From Saprospiraceae bacterium (GTDB lineage Bacteria; Bacteroidota; Bacteroidia; Chitinophagales; Saprospiraceae): DNA of 64,000 nt. The stretch covers positions 62,001 to 126,000 of the forward strand of contig JAIPBL010000002.1 in NCBI GenBank assembly GCA_021739645.1, written 5' to 3'. The notes under the pieces were generated by a model that searched no databases, was not told the origin of the DNA, and saw only the letters and a program-made list of their open reading frames with translations. Made by a program: the position numbers and the translations under genes. Positions within the stretch are counted from its first letter, which is position 1. Each line of letters opens with the position of its first letter. This document shows positions 34,786 through 44,079 of the stretch, in pieces.

Positions 34786-35304
34786 TTAGTACACCACCCT
34801 ACCCCGGTTCACCCATTTCCCCCATTCCTGGTCATAGCCATGAACCTGTTGCACTTTCTTTCCTTGCCCATCCACTACTGGATTGCCCTTGTTCACCCAG
34901 TCGAAAATACCGCCTTTTAGGTTGGTAACATGTTGATAACCAGCTTTTTGCAGTTGTTCACCAATACGCTCGCTTCGGTAGCCGACCGAGCAGTAGGTGA
35001 TGATGGTGGTGTTTTTGGATAGGTCGTTGACGGTGCTCAGGTCAAAATCCTTGAAGCCGACCCAGCGGGCATTGGCAATGTGGCTCACGTCGTATTCGCT
35101 ACGCTCACGGGTATCGAGCAAGACGATGGTTGATGGCTGTTTTTGATGCAATTCCTTAACGGTCATATCCTTGACCGTGCCTTTGGACATTTGTTCGGCC
35201 ATGTCGCTGAATTCTTGGTCAGTGAACTGCCCAGCAACTTTGATGGTGGGAAAGCAGGAGACAAATAGCAAAATGGCCGGAAAAACCTGAAAAATGCGTT
35301 TCAT
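34786..35304 (-). CDS. Rhodanese-domain protein, exported (probable lipoprotein)
   Basis: 172 residues. An N-terminal signal (IFQVFPAILLFVSCF, possible lipobox FVSC) precedes a single rhodanese domain with LLDTRERSEYDVSHIANARWVGF and the active loop TYCSVGYRSE (nucleophile C105) and GGIFDWVNKGNPVV. It should bind and transfer sulfur in the periplasm or be a scaffold. It is a single gene, divergent from 35527. Confidence 0.88.
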   Translation of the reverse strand: MKRIFQVFPAILLFVSCFPTIKVAGQFTDQEFSDMAEQMSKGTVKDMTVKELHQKQPSTIVLLDTRERSEYDVSHIANARWVGFKDFDLSTVNDLSKNTTIITYCSVGYRSERIGEQLQKAGYQHVTNLKGGIFDWVNKGNPVVDGQGKKVQQVHGYDQEWGKWVNRGRVVY

Positions 35305-35476
35305 AGAAAATGAATTATTTTACAAAAATAGCAGGAGCAAAAATCCTAATTTTCCTGACATTGGATCGAAGGTGTGATTAAAAAATAATCTGTCATGGTA
35401 CATTTGGCAGGTAGTTTTCAATGAATGGCTGCGGTTTTTCTTGGAAACTACTGTCAGGAAGTGATGGTAGCGGTCA

Positions 35477-35496
35477 CTAACCGCAATTGCGGTTAG
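35477..35496. repeat. 20-bp perfect palindrome
   Basis: CTAACCGCAA followed by its exact complement, 31 bp upstream of the gene at 35527. The similar CTAACGGC half occurs in the palindrome at 51283-51298. Confidence 0.7.
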
Positions 35497-35526
35497 CGAA
35501 GTACCACCGCAATAAAACTTTACAAA

Positions 35527-36435
35527 ATGAAACTTAGACTTTTATTGATTGCCTCCGCCATCGTGTTGATATCGGCTTACGCCTATTTGCCTGTGCATGA
35601 AAATATTACGCCAAGACCCAAAGCGTTTCAAGACTACTGGTACAACAACGAAGCGGAAATCACCAGCTACCAACTCGAACAAGCGAGATATGGGGAGCTT
35701 CGCAAAGGCACGGCGGTGCTGGTATTCGTGACCGAACATTTTTCAAAAAGCAAACAGGTGAAAACTGACAAACCCGGCAGAAGCGACTACTCCGTGATGA
35801 AATTGAACATGGAGAAAAAGTTCGCCACGGGCATTTACCCCTACTCCATGCTGACCTCCAGCTTCGTGCCCGTTGACAACTCCACTGCCCATGCCACCAA
35901 AGTGACGACCACGGTACAGGAATGGTGCGGGCATATTTTCACCCAAATCAACAACCGCGGCGGCAAGTACAAAGTGGAATCCCGCTCCTATTTTGAGAAC
36001 GAGGGAGACCAGGATTTTTCACTGAAAAAAGTGTGGCTGGAAGACGAGCTTTGGTCAAAAATCCGCCTGAATCCTGAACTATTGCCGCTCGGCGAACAGG
36101 AAATCATTCCCGCTTTGTTTTATACCCGATTGATTCACAAGGAGTTGAAGCCGTACAACGCCGTTTTCGCCAAAAAAGACCTCGGCGACGGCACGACCGC
36201 CTACACCATCCGCTACCCCGAACTCGACCGGGAACTGACCATCCGCTACGGCAATGCCTTCCCCTACCCCATCGAGGGCTGGGAGGAAACCTATCTGGAC
36301 GGCTGGGGCGAAAAAGCTAAAAAGCTCACCACCAAAGCCACTAAAATAAAGACTATCAAATCGGATTATTGGAAGCACAACTCGAATGCAGACGGGCATC
36401 TCAGGGAAGAAATGGGATTGGGAGATGGGCTTTGA
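35527..36435 (+). CDS. Secreted conserved protein of unknown function
   Basis: 302 residues with a signal peptide (RLLLIASAIVLISAYAYLP). Conserved-looking parts are PKAFQDYWYNNEAEITSYQL, GTAVLVFVTEHFSKSKQVK and QEWCGHIFTQIN. Homologues in this phylum are, as I recall, sometimes annotated as septum formation inhibitor Maf, but no Maf (nucleotide pyrophosphatase) motif is present and the label looks wrong. It is probably a periplasmic or surface protein. Short gap to the redox operon downstream (171 bp). Confidence 0.75.
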   Translation: MKLRLLLIASAIVLISAYAYLPVHENITPRPKAFQDYWYNNEAEITSYQLEQARYGELRKGTAVLVFVTEHFSKSKQVKTDKPGRSDYSVMKLNMEKKFATGIYPYSMLTSSFVPVDNSTAHATKVTTTVQEWCGHIFTQINNRGGKYKVESRSYFENEGDQDFSLKKVWLEDELWSKIRLNPELLPLGEQEIIPALFYTRLIHKELKPYNAVFAKKDLGDGTTAYTIRYPELDRELTIRYGNAFPYPIEGWEETYLDGWGEKAKKLTTKATKIKTIKSDYWKHNSNADGHLREEMGLGDGL

Positions 36436-36606
36436 AAAAGCGAAAATTTAACCCTATCTCAAATAAAACTGTCAGGTTTTGCAGATGGCAACAACCAATC
36501 GGGAGTAACAATTTTTTGAAAAAACAATCAATGATTGGCAGCTGAACGTTTGCGAAAAACGGACAACAACCTGCCGACTACCCTGCATCTAAAAAATCAA
36601 GACCAC

Positions 36607-37953
36607 ATGCACATCGTCATCATCGGAAACGGCATCGCAGGCATTACCGCCGCCCGCCATATCCGCAAACTGAGCGACCACAAAATCACGGTCATTTCAG
36701 GCGAAACCGACCACTTCTTTTCCCGCACGGCGCTCATGTACATCTACATGGGGCACATGCGATTTGAGGACACCAAGCCCTACGAGGATTGGTTTTGGGA
36801 GAAAAATCGCATCGAACTCGTGCGGGGTTTTGTGGAAAAAGTGGAACCGCAAAGCAAACTCCTGCACTTTGAGGACGGCAAAACGCTCGCCTTCGACCGC
36901 CTGCTGATTGCCACGGGCAGCAAGTCCAACAAGTTCGGCTGGCCGGGGCAAGACCTCGAAGGGGTACAGGGACTTTACAGTTACCAAGACCTCGAAGGCA
37001 TGGAACGCTACAGCCCCGGGCTGAAACGGGCCGTCATCGTCGGCGGTGGGCTGATCGGCATCGAGATGGCGGAGATGTTCCACTCTCGCCACATCCCTGT
37101 GACGTTTTTGGTGCGGGAAAAAAGCTTCTGGGACCTGGTGCTGCCACTCGAAGAATCGCAGATGATTAACCGCCACATCCTCGAAAACGGCATCGACCTG
37201 CGCCTGGAAACAGAGCTGAAGGAAATCTTGCCCGACGCCAACGGCAAAGCACGGGCCGTCGTGACCAACAAGGGCGAGACCATCGAGTGCGGTTTCGTCG
37301 GCCTCACCGCCGGGGTCAGTCCCAACGTGGACTTCCTCAAAGACAGTGGCATCGAAATGGGCAGGGGCGTTTTGGTCAATGATTTTTTGGAAACCAACAT
37401 CCCGGGTGTTTTTGCCGCAGGCGACTGCGTACAACTGCAAAATCCCAAGCACGGCAGGCGTCCCATCGAGGCAGTTTGGTACACCGGACGCATGATGGGT
37501 GAAACGGCTGCGCACAACATCGTTCGCGGTGGACAGTCCCTCATCCCCTACGACCCCGGCACTTGGTTCAACAGCGCCAAGTTTTTTGACATCGAATATC
37601 AAGTCTATGGCACCGTGCTGGCCAACCCGCCGGAAAACCACGCTGTTCTGTACTGGGAACACTCGGACGGCAGGCGTAGCATTCGGCTCGTGTACGACCG
37701 CCACACAGGCGGCATCCTCGGCCTCAACCTTATGGGTGTGCGCTACCGCCAAGAGGTTTGTGTGAAATGGCTGGAGTCGGGCACACCTATCGAGGAGGTG
37801 CTGCAAAATCTTGGTATGGCCAATTTTGACCCGGAGTTTTACAAGGAATATGAAAACGACGTGGTGGCGCTGTACAACCGCCAATCAGGGCGCAATTTGA
37901 CGTTGAAAAAACGCAGAGGGTTGGCGGGTGCACTGGATTTCCTGAGGGCTTGA
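36607..37953 (+). CDS. FAD-dependent NAD(P)H oxidoreductase (NirB/rubredoxin-reductase-like)
   Basis: 448 residues from the ATG at 36607; an upstream TTG frame is not supported. The first Rossmann motif GNGIAG (7-12), a second NAD(P)-binding motif VIVGGGLIGIEMAE near 140-153, and VFAAGDCVQL (about 270-280) define a pyridine-nucleotide-dependent flavoprotein. The sequence type is close to the N-terminal flavoprotein part of NirB or rubredoxin reductase. It contains a C-terminal extension of ~120 residues with an NGYE/MGVRYRQEVCVK segment. It is followed 43 bp later by a membrane polyferredoxin, its likely redox partner. Confidence 0.9.
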   Translation: MHIVIIGNGIAGITAARHIRKLSDHKITVISGETDHFFSRTALMYIYMGHMRFEDTKPYEDWFWEKNRIELVRGFVEKVEPQSKLLHFEDGKTLAFDRLLIATGSKSNKFGWPGQDLEGVQGLYSYQDLEGMERYSPGLKRAVIVGGGLIGIEMAEMFHSRHIPVTFLVREKSFWDLVLPLEESQMINRHILENGIDLRLETELKEILPDANGKARAVVTNKGETIECGFVGLTAGVSPNVDFLKDSGIEMGRGVLVNDFLETNIPGVFAAGDCVQLQNPKHGRRPIEAVWYTGRMMGETAAHNIVRGGQSLIPYDPGTWFNSAKFFDIEYQVYGTVLANPPENHAVLYWEHSDGRRSIRLVYDRHTGGILGLNLMGVRYRQEVCVKWLESGTPIEEVLQNLGMANFDPEFYKEYENDVVALYNRQSGRNLTLKKRRGLAGALDFLRA

Positions 37954-37996
37954 GGTTAGAATTTTGGAAATTGAAAAATCAGAAATTCACAAAACG

Positions 37997-39793
37997 ATGA
38001 ATATCCTACAAAAAATAGGGCTTGCCCTTTTCACCATAGCACTGCTCATTTTCCTGTTGGCAAACGGGCTGGACAGCTACCGCCTGTCGCCGGAAAACCT
38101 GAGCGTGAAAAATGAGTTTCACAAAAAAGAAATACTCGGTGCTGCCCAGCAGTTGGGCATGATGGAAAAAACCTACGGGTCGAGTTTTGCCTTCAATGGC
38201 GACCTGAAAAAAGCCATGCACACGGCACAGCAGGTGCTGGATGAAAAAGCGAAACAAGGTTTGCCAGAAGGCGTCAGCGAATGGGACTACCGCCTCGGCG
38301 ACTGGGCGATGAAGGACTATGCGCTGCAAACCACCAAACTATCCGCCACAGGGCCGGTCGCTGACAACCCGCTGCTGTTCCTGCTGCTCACCTTCGGCTT
38401 GGGCATCCTCGGCGGGCTGCTCTACATCGTGCCGAAATTCGGGGAATTGCCGGGCATCAAAAACAACGGCATCTACCACAACCCTATGACCCGTGGGCTG
38501 AAGGTGGGGCTTCGGGGGGCGTTCCTCGGCGCTACCATCTTGGGGGTATTGGTGTTCGGCATGTTCTACCTGGGCGGCGGCTGGCTCTGGTCGCTGCTGA
38601 CGGTGATTGTCGGCAGCTTCATCGCATGGCGTGTTTTGATTAAAGAAAAATCAAAGGAGGAAAAGCCCGCCCGCTCCGCTTCGCCCGGCATCACCGGTTG
38701 GCTCGGTGTACTAACGGGCGTCCTGCTCATCGGCTTTTATGTGGCGCTCTACTGGGCGCCGCAGCATATCACCGCTTGGATGCACATCGTTGACCCCGTG
38801 AGCAAGATGCTGAGCGGCAACGAGGCGAGCCAATGGTTCCTCTACGGGTTGCTTTATACCATCGTCGTGATGGTGATGGGCATCCGCATGATTGCCAAAT
38901 ACCGGCACAACAAGTACCAAATCATTCGCACGTTCTCGGTCATGTTTTTCCAGACGGCCATCGCTTTTTTGTTGCCGGAGATACTGGTGCGGCTCAACCA
39001 GCCCTACTACGATTTCAAGAATATCTGGCCGCTGAACTATTCCTTCTTTTTCGACTACAACCTTGACAACCTCATCAACAGCGGCGGGCTGGGCATTTTC
39101 ATGCTCGTTTGGGGCATCGTGCTGATAGTCATCGGCGTGCCCGTCATCACCTATTTTTTTGGCAAACGCTGGTACTGCTCGTGGGTCTGTGGCTGCGGTG
39201 GCCTGGCAGAAACCCTCGGTGACCCTTACCGCCAGCTTTCCGACAAAAGCCTCCGTGCCTGGCAGTACGAACGGTGGATCATTCATGCCGTGCTTGCCTT
39301 CGCCGTGGTGATGACACTGATGGTACTTTACACTTATTTCACTGGCTCACACAACGTGCTTTTCATCAGCAGCGACACAGTGCGGGCTTGGTACGGCTTC
39401 CTCATCAGCTCGGCATTTGCCGGGGTGGTGGGCACGGGCTTCTACCCGCTCATGGGCAACCGGGTTTGGTGCCGTTTCGGCTGCCCGTTGGCGGCATACT
39501 TGGGCTTGGTGCAAAAGTTCAAGAGCCGCTTCCGCATCACGGTGAACGGCGGGCAATGCATCTCCTGTGGCAACTGCTCCACCTATTGCGAAATGGGCAT
39601 TGACGTTAGGGCTTACGCCCAACGGGGGCAGGACATCGTGCGGTCGAGTTGCGTGGGCTGCGGTGTTTGTTCGGCGGTGTGTCCTCGTGGCGTGCTGCGT
39701 TTGGAGAACAATGCTTCTGACGTGCAGGAGCGGGCGAACGACCTGCGGGTGATTCACGTGAAAAATGGAGAATTAGAAATCGAAAATTCATGA
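37997..39793 (+). CDS. Membrane polyferredoxin (NapH/NosR-like)
   Basis: 598 residues from the ATG at 37997. About eight to ten transmembrane helices, a periplasmic loop after the first helix (residues 30-110), a cysteine-bearing membrane loop RWYCSWVCGCGG (~393) and NRVWCRFGCPLAAY (~490), and two C-terminal 4Fe-4S motifs CISCGNCSTYC (~520) and CVGCGVCSAVCPRG (~551). This is the NapH/NosR/RsxA-like arrangement for moving electrons across or along the inner membrane. Paired with an NAD(P)H flavoprotein, it should feed electrons to an unidentified acceptor outside the cytoplasm. Its last codons overlap the start of the next gene. Confidence 0.9.
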   Translation: MNILQKIGLALFTIALLIFLLANGLDSYRLSPENLSVKNEFHKKEILGAAQQLGMMEKTYGSSFAFNGDLKKAMHTAQQVLDEKAKQGLPEGVSEWDYRLGDWAMKDYALQTTKLSATGPVADNPLLFLLLTFGLGILGGLLYIVPKFGELPGIKNNGIYHNPMTRGLKVGLRGAFLGATILGVLVFGMFYLGGGWLWSLLTVIVGSFIAWRVLIKEKSKEEKPARSASPGITGWLGVLTGVLLIGFYVALYWAPQHITAWMHIVDPVSKMLSGNEASQWFLYGLLYTIVVMVMGIRMIAKYRHNKYQIIRTFSVMFFQTAIAFLLPEILVRLNQPYYDFKNIWPLNYSFFFDYNLDNLINSGGLGIFMLVWGIVLIVIGVPVITYFFGKRWYCSWVCGCGGLAETLGDPYRQLSDKSLRAWQYERWIIHAVLAFAVVMTLMVLYTYFTGSHNVLFISSDTVRAWYGFLISSAFAGVVGTGFYPLMGNRVWCRFGCPLAAYLGLVQKFKSRFRITVNGGQCISCGNCSTYCEMGIDVRAYAQRGQDIVRSSCVGCGVCSAVCPRGVLRLENNASDVQERANDLRVIHVKNGELEIENS

Positions 39794-40488
39794 CAAACCC
39801 AATCATAGGCGTCATCATCCCCGCCTTCAACGAAGAAAAAGCCGTGGGGCTGGTGGTGGCGGAAATACCCAAGCACCTTGTCAGCGAAATCGTGGTGGTG
39901 GACAACAACTCGACGGACAAGACCGCCATCTTCGCTGCCGAAAGTGGCGCAACGGCGCTTTCCGAAAAAAGACAGGGCTACGGTTGGGCCTGCACGAAGG
40001 CCATCGAGTATTTTCAGGCGAAGCCCAACCCACCCGATATTGTCGTCTTTTTGGACGCCGACCACTCCGATTATCCGGAGGAAATGACCGCCGTGCTTCG
40101 GCCAATCTTGGAGGACGGTTTCGACATGGTCATTGGTTCACGGGCACTCGGCAAACGGGAAAGCGGCTCGATGACCCCGCAGCAGGTCTTCGGCAACTGG
40201 CTGGCCACCACGCTGATGCGGTGGTTTTACGGCGTGCAGTACACGGATTTGGGGCCGTTCCGAGCTATTCGTTTCGAAAAATTGCTGGCCCTTGAAATGT
40301 CGGAAATGACCTACGGCTGGACGGTGGAGATGCAGGTGAAGGCTGCCAAACAAGGCATGAAATGCTGTGAAGTCCCCGTCAACTACCGTCAGCGTATCGG
40401 ATTCTCGAAGGTATCCGGCACGGTGAAGGGGACGATTGGGGCGGGGTATAAAATCTTGGCGACGATATTTAGGCTGCTTTTGAAGTGA
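39790..40488 (+). CDS. Family 2 glycosyltransferase (dolichyl-phosphate mannose synthase-like)
   Basis: 232 residues, DPM1-like, with VIIPAFNEEKAVG, DNNSTDKT, LDADHSD and YTDLGPFRAI. It has no membrane helix. Such enzymes make a polyprenyl-phosphate sugar from a nucleotide sugar. It overlaps the polyferredoxin gene by four bp (ATGA) and the next gene by four bp (GTGA), so the set is translationally coupled. Confidence 0.9.
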   Translation: MTNPIIGVIIPAFNEEKAVGLVVAEIPKHLVSEIVVVDNNSTDKTAIFAAESGATALSEKRQGYGWACTKAIEYFQAKPNPPDIVVFLDADHSDYPEEMTAVLRPILEDGFDMVIGSRALGKRESGSMTPQQVFGNWLATTLMRWFYGVQYTDLGPFRAIRFEKLLALEMSEMTYGWTVEMQVKAAKQGMKCCEVPVNYRQRIGFSKVSGTVKGTIGAGYKILATIFRLLLK

Positions 40489-41831
40489 AAAAAAACAAAG
40501 AAAATATCCTACTCCACAGTCTGCTTTTACTTTCCCTGGCAGGCTACGTCATTTTGCTGCAAACCGAACGAACGGACTTTGCGAAGTTGATGACGTTGTA
40601 CTCGGCGTTGTTCGCCATGTTCCTGTACATCGTTCATTTGAGCAGGCGGACAACCGCAACGGGATTGTCCATCGGTTATTCCATCGCCATCCAACTAGCG
40701 CTTTTCTTGCTGCTGCCCAACCTCTCGGACGACTATTTCCGCTTTATCTGGGACGGGCAGCTCGCCGCCAACGGGTTTAGTCCCTACGGCACATTGCCGC
40801 CGGAAATACACGGGACAGTCGCACCGTCCATCCCATTGGCGGATTCACTTTTCGACAACCTGAACGCCCTGCAAAAAAGCAACTACACCTGCTACCCGCC
40901 CTTCAACGAGCTGTTTTTTGTGCTGCCAGCGCTTGTTTTTCCGAAAACACTGCTCGGCAACGTGGTGCTCATGCGGCTGTTCATCATATTGGCAAACCTC
41001 GGCACTGCGCTCGTTGGCATCCGAGTACTCAAGGCACTCGGCAGGCCTGTCAACGACATACTTTTCTATTCCCTGAACCCCCTCGTCATCGTGGAACTGG
41101 CTGGCAACCTGCACTTCGAGGCGCTCATGGTGTTTTTCCTCGTGGTGGCGATTCATTTTGCCATCGGCAAAAAACACCTGCTGGCTGGTGTGGCACTAGC
41201 GCTTTCGGTTTCGGTGAAATTGGTGCCACTGGCGCTGGTTCCTGTGTTCTTCCGGTTTTTTGGCTGGCGCAAATGGGTAGCGTTCGCTGCCGTGACGGGC
41301 GGACTTACTTTGCTACTGTTCCTGCCCGTGGCCATTTTCGGCGGCAATGCAGGCTTCTTCAAGAGTATCGGGCTGTACTTCCACAATTTCGAGTTCAACG
41401 CCAGCATTTTCTACCTGCTCCGGCAAGTCGGTTTTTGGATCGAAGGCTACGACATGGTTGGCATCTTTGGCCCGCTGCTTTCTTTGGCTGCTTTTGCCCT
41501 GATAATGCACCTGAGCTTTTACCGTAAAAATGAAAACCTAGAGACGCTGCTCGAATCCTTGCTGCTGGCGCTCTCTGGTTACTATCTGCTCGGCACGACC
41601 GTTCATCCGTGGTACGTCACCACCCTTGTGGCACTGTCGGTTTTCACAAAATTCCGGTATCCGGTGGCATGGACTTTCGGTGTTTTTTTCAGTTATTCCG
41701 CTTACGCAAACACGCCGTTTTCCGAAAACCCGTGGCTGGTGACGGCGGAGTATTTGCTGGTGTACTCAATGCTTTTTTGGGAACTGCGGAAATATCGCCC
41801 GGGGAAATTGCAGGAAAAATTAGACAGCTAA
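40485..41831 (+). CDS. Polytopic GT-C-like membrane mannosyltransferase candidate
   Basis: 448 residues with 11 or more predicted helices and a GTG start at 40485. The loop SDDYFRFIWDGQLAANGFSPY has the DDYFR acidic pattern of the catalytic first loop of GT-C enzymes (DUF2029/ALG-like). The likely donor is the polyprenyl-phosphate sugar made by the gene immediately upstream; the acceptor may be a lipid or protein. The exact family is uncertain. Confidence 0.8.
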   Translation: MKKNKENILLHSLLLLSLAGYVILLQTERTDFAKLMTLYSALFAMFLYIVHLSRRTTATGLSIGYSIAIQLALFLLLPNLSDDYFRFIWDGQLAANGFSPYGTLPPEIHGTVAPSIPLADSLFDNLNALQKSNYTCYPPFNELFFVLPALVFPKTLLGNVVLMRLFIILANLGTALVGIRVLKALGRPVNDILFYSLNPLVIVELAGNLHFEALMVFFLVVAIHFAIGKKHLLAGVALALSVSVKLVPLALVPVFFRFFGWRKWVAFAAVTGGLTLLLFLPVAIFGGNAGFFKSIGLYFHNFEFNASIFYLLRQVGFWIEGYDMVGIFGPLLSLAAFALIMHLSFYRKNENLETLLESLLLALSGYYLLGTTVHPWYVTTLVALSVFTKFRYPVAWTFGVFFSYSAYANTPFSENPWLVTAEYLLVYSMLFWELRKYRPGKLQEKLDS

Positions 41832-41930
41832 TCACCGAACTTTGTCAGGATTTTAGGCTTTCAACAACTCATGTTCTGGTTGTCGAACGAGTTTGGTGAC
41901 CATGAAATTCAGCATTAAAACAAGCAAATC

Positions 41931-42920
41931 ATGCGTAAATTAATCATTGTCAACGGGTTCCTGTTCCTGCTGTTGACCATCTCGTGCCAAAGTTCTCCGA
42001 CTTCCACCGCTTCCGTGGCGGAGGTTGAATCTTCAGCTCCGGCAACTGAACCCGCACCAGCGGACGAAGCAAGCTCGATTGCCACAGCGCCAGAGACGAA
42101 TCAACCTGAGGCGAAGCCAGTTGTTGAAAAAACAAGTCCGGCTACACCGGAAAAAGCGGCTGGAACACCTACCAAACCTGCGGAAACAGCAGCCGTGGAG
42201 AAGCCGGCCACTGCAAAAACTGACCCCAAGCCCATTGCGGAGCAACCAAAACAGCAACCTGTCGAAGTCGCCGCCCCACCCTCGCACGATGCTTGGGATA
42301 AGCTGCTCCAGCAGTACGTCACCGCCGACGGAAAAGTCAACTACGATGGCCTGAAAAAAGACAAGACCAAACTGGATGCCTACTTGAAAACATTGGAGGC
42401 GAATCCGCCGCAGGACGACTGGTCAAGAGCCGAAAAAATGGCTTTTTGGATAAATGCCTACAACGCCAACACCGTGAAGCTCATCGTGGACAATTACCCG
42501 GTGGCAAGCATCACTAAGCTGGACGGCGGTAAGCCCTGGGACGTGAAACGGGTGAAAATTGGCAGCAAAACTTACTCATTGGACAATATCGAAAACGCCA
42601 TCCTACGCCCGCAATTCAAAGATGCCCGCATCCATTTTGCCGTGAATTGCGCAGCACAAAGTTGCCCTCCCCTACTGAATCGGGCTTGGACGGCCGCCAA
42701 CCTCGAAAGCAATTTCGAAAAACAAGCAAAGGCGTTCATCAACAATTCCAAGTTCAATAAAATCAGTGCAAAGTCTGTTCAGTTGTCCAAAATTTTTGAG
42801 TGGTACGCCGCTGATTTTGGCAACCTCATTGATTTTCTGAACAAATACGCCACTACGAAAATCGGCAACGGGGCAAAGGTGGGTTACTTGGAATATGATT
42901 GGGGATTGAACAGGCAGTAG
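41931..42920 (+). CDS. DUF547-domain lipoprotein
   Basis: 329 residues. The signal peptide has a lipobox TISC (C19). Residues 25-115 are low complexity, rich in Ala/Pro/Lys/Glu/Thr. The C-terminal ~200 residues are a DUF547 domain (LLQQYVTADGKVNYDGLKKD, KMAFWINAYNANTVKL, HFAVNCAAQSCPPLLNRAW). DUF547 is widespread with a thiol-protease-like fold proposed but no firm activity; the Cys in NCAAQSC is notable. It lies 99 bp after the GT-C gene and may be in the same transcript. Confidence 0.85.
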   Translation: MRKLIIVNGFLFLLLTISCQSSPTSTASVAEVESSAPATEPAPADEASSIATAPETNQPEAKPVVEKTSPATPEKAAGTPTKPAETAAVEKPATAKTDPKPIAEQPKQQPVEVAAPPSHDAWDKLLQQYVTADGKVNYDGLKKDKTKLDAYLKTLEANPPQDDWSRAEKMAFWINAYNANTVKLIVDNYPVASITKLDGGKPWDVKRVKIGSKTYSLDNIENAILRPQFKDARIHFAVNCAAQSCPPLLNRAWTAANLESNFEKQAKAFINNSKFNKISAKSVQLSKIFEWYAADFGNLIDFLNKYATTKIGNGAKVGYLEYDWGLNRQ

Positions 42921-42945
42921 GTTTGACATTGGGACAAAAACCGGC

Positions 42946-44073
42946 TCACTCCTGCTTCCGATAACTCACCACCGCCAGCACATTGAACACCACCGCCATT
43001 ACCGCCGTCACCCTAAACTGGTAGGCCACATCGGCGAAGCCGCTGCCTTTCAGCAACACTTTCCGCATCACGTCCACAAAATGGGCAACGGGGTTGGGCA
43101 CGGCGAGGTACTGCGCCCATTTCGGCATGGATTCGATGGGGGTGAACAGGCCGCTCATCAGGATGAAAATCAGGACGAAAAAGAAGGCAACGAACATGGC
43201 CTGTTGCTGGGTGTCCACCATGTTGGAAATGAGCAGCCCCATGCCCAGTACTGCCGATAGGTTGAGCAAACAGTACGCAAATACCACCCAGAGGCTGCCT
43301 TCGATGGGTATATCAAAGAGCAGCTTACCAGCCGTCAGTCCTACCGTGAGCAGCAGCAGCCCGACGAAAAGGAAGGGTATCATTTTGCCCAAAATAAACT
43401 GCCATTTGCGGATGGGCGTCACGTTTATCTGCTCGATCGTTCCGATTTCCCGCTCCCGAACGACGTTCATTGCGGTGAGCACCATAATCAAGATGGTCAC
43501 CAGTTCGCCGAGGATGCCGGGCGTCATGAAGTATTTGTAGTTCAGCTCCGGGTTGTACCAATTGGAGTAGGTGATGGAAATGGTGGGCGGCGGCTGGGTG
43601 CGCTGGCTGGCGAGTTTTGGCATGGCATCCAACCCGATTTCTTGGTTGAACGACTGTAAAATATTGCCGAGGTACCCCGCCCCGACCGTGGCCTGTTGGC
43701 CATTGATGGCATTGACCAACACTTGAATCCCAGCGCCTTTTTGCTTGATGAAATCCCTTTCAAAATTGGGCGGAATGGTGAGCACGACATCGGCTTCGCC
43801 GCCTTGCAAGAGGTCGTCGCCCTGCTTGTGGGAGGGTACCGCAGCGACGATGGTGAAATGGTCGGAGACCTGCACTTTGCTCACCAGCAACCTGGAATAG
43901 CTGGAGTGGTCCTGGTCAATGAGTACGATGTTGACATTTTTCACCTCGTTGTTGGCGGCATAGGAAAGCAGGATGAGCTGCACTATCGGCAGTACCGTCA
44001 TCATGGGCAGGATGGCCTTGTTCCGAATGATTTGGATAAATTCTTTTTGTATGATGAACAGCAATCGGCGCAT
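42946..44073 (-). CDS. ABC-2 exporter permease (YbhR-like)
   Basis: 375 residues with an N-terminal helix, a large periplasmic domain (residues 45-175: VLIDQDHSSYSRLLVSKVQV and GGEADVVLTIPPNFERDF) and five C-terminal helices, as in drug or pigment ABC-2 permeases. The gene is the last of the exporter operon and six bp after its partner. Confidence 0.88.
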   Translation of the reverse strand: MRRLLFIIQKEFIQIIRNKAILPMMTVLPIVQLILLSYAANNEVKNVNIVLIDQDHSSYSRLLVSKVQVSDHFTIVAAVPSHKQGDDLLQGGEADVVLTIPPNFERDFIKQKGAGIQVLVNAINGQQATVGAGYLGNILQSFNQEIGLDAMPKLASQRTQPPPTISITYSNWYNPELNYKYFMTPGILGELVTILIMVLTAMNVVREREIGTIEQINVTPIRKWQFILGKMIPFLFVGLLLLTVGLTAGKLLFDIPIEGSLWVVFAYCLLNLSAVLGMGLLISNMVDTQQQAMFVAFFFVLIFILMSGLFTPIESMPKWAQYLAVPNPVAHFVDVMRKVLLKGSGFADVAYQFRVTAVMAVVFNVLAVVSYRKQE

Positions 44074-44079
44074 GACAGG

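Noticed and set aside
36697-37884. 395-residue open frame on the minus strand
   Set aside because: Shadow of the FAD oxidoreductase gene; no signal or domain.
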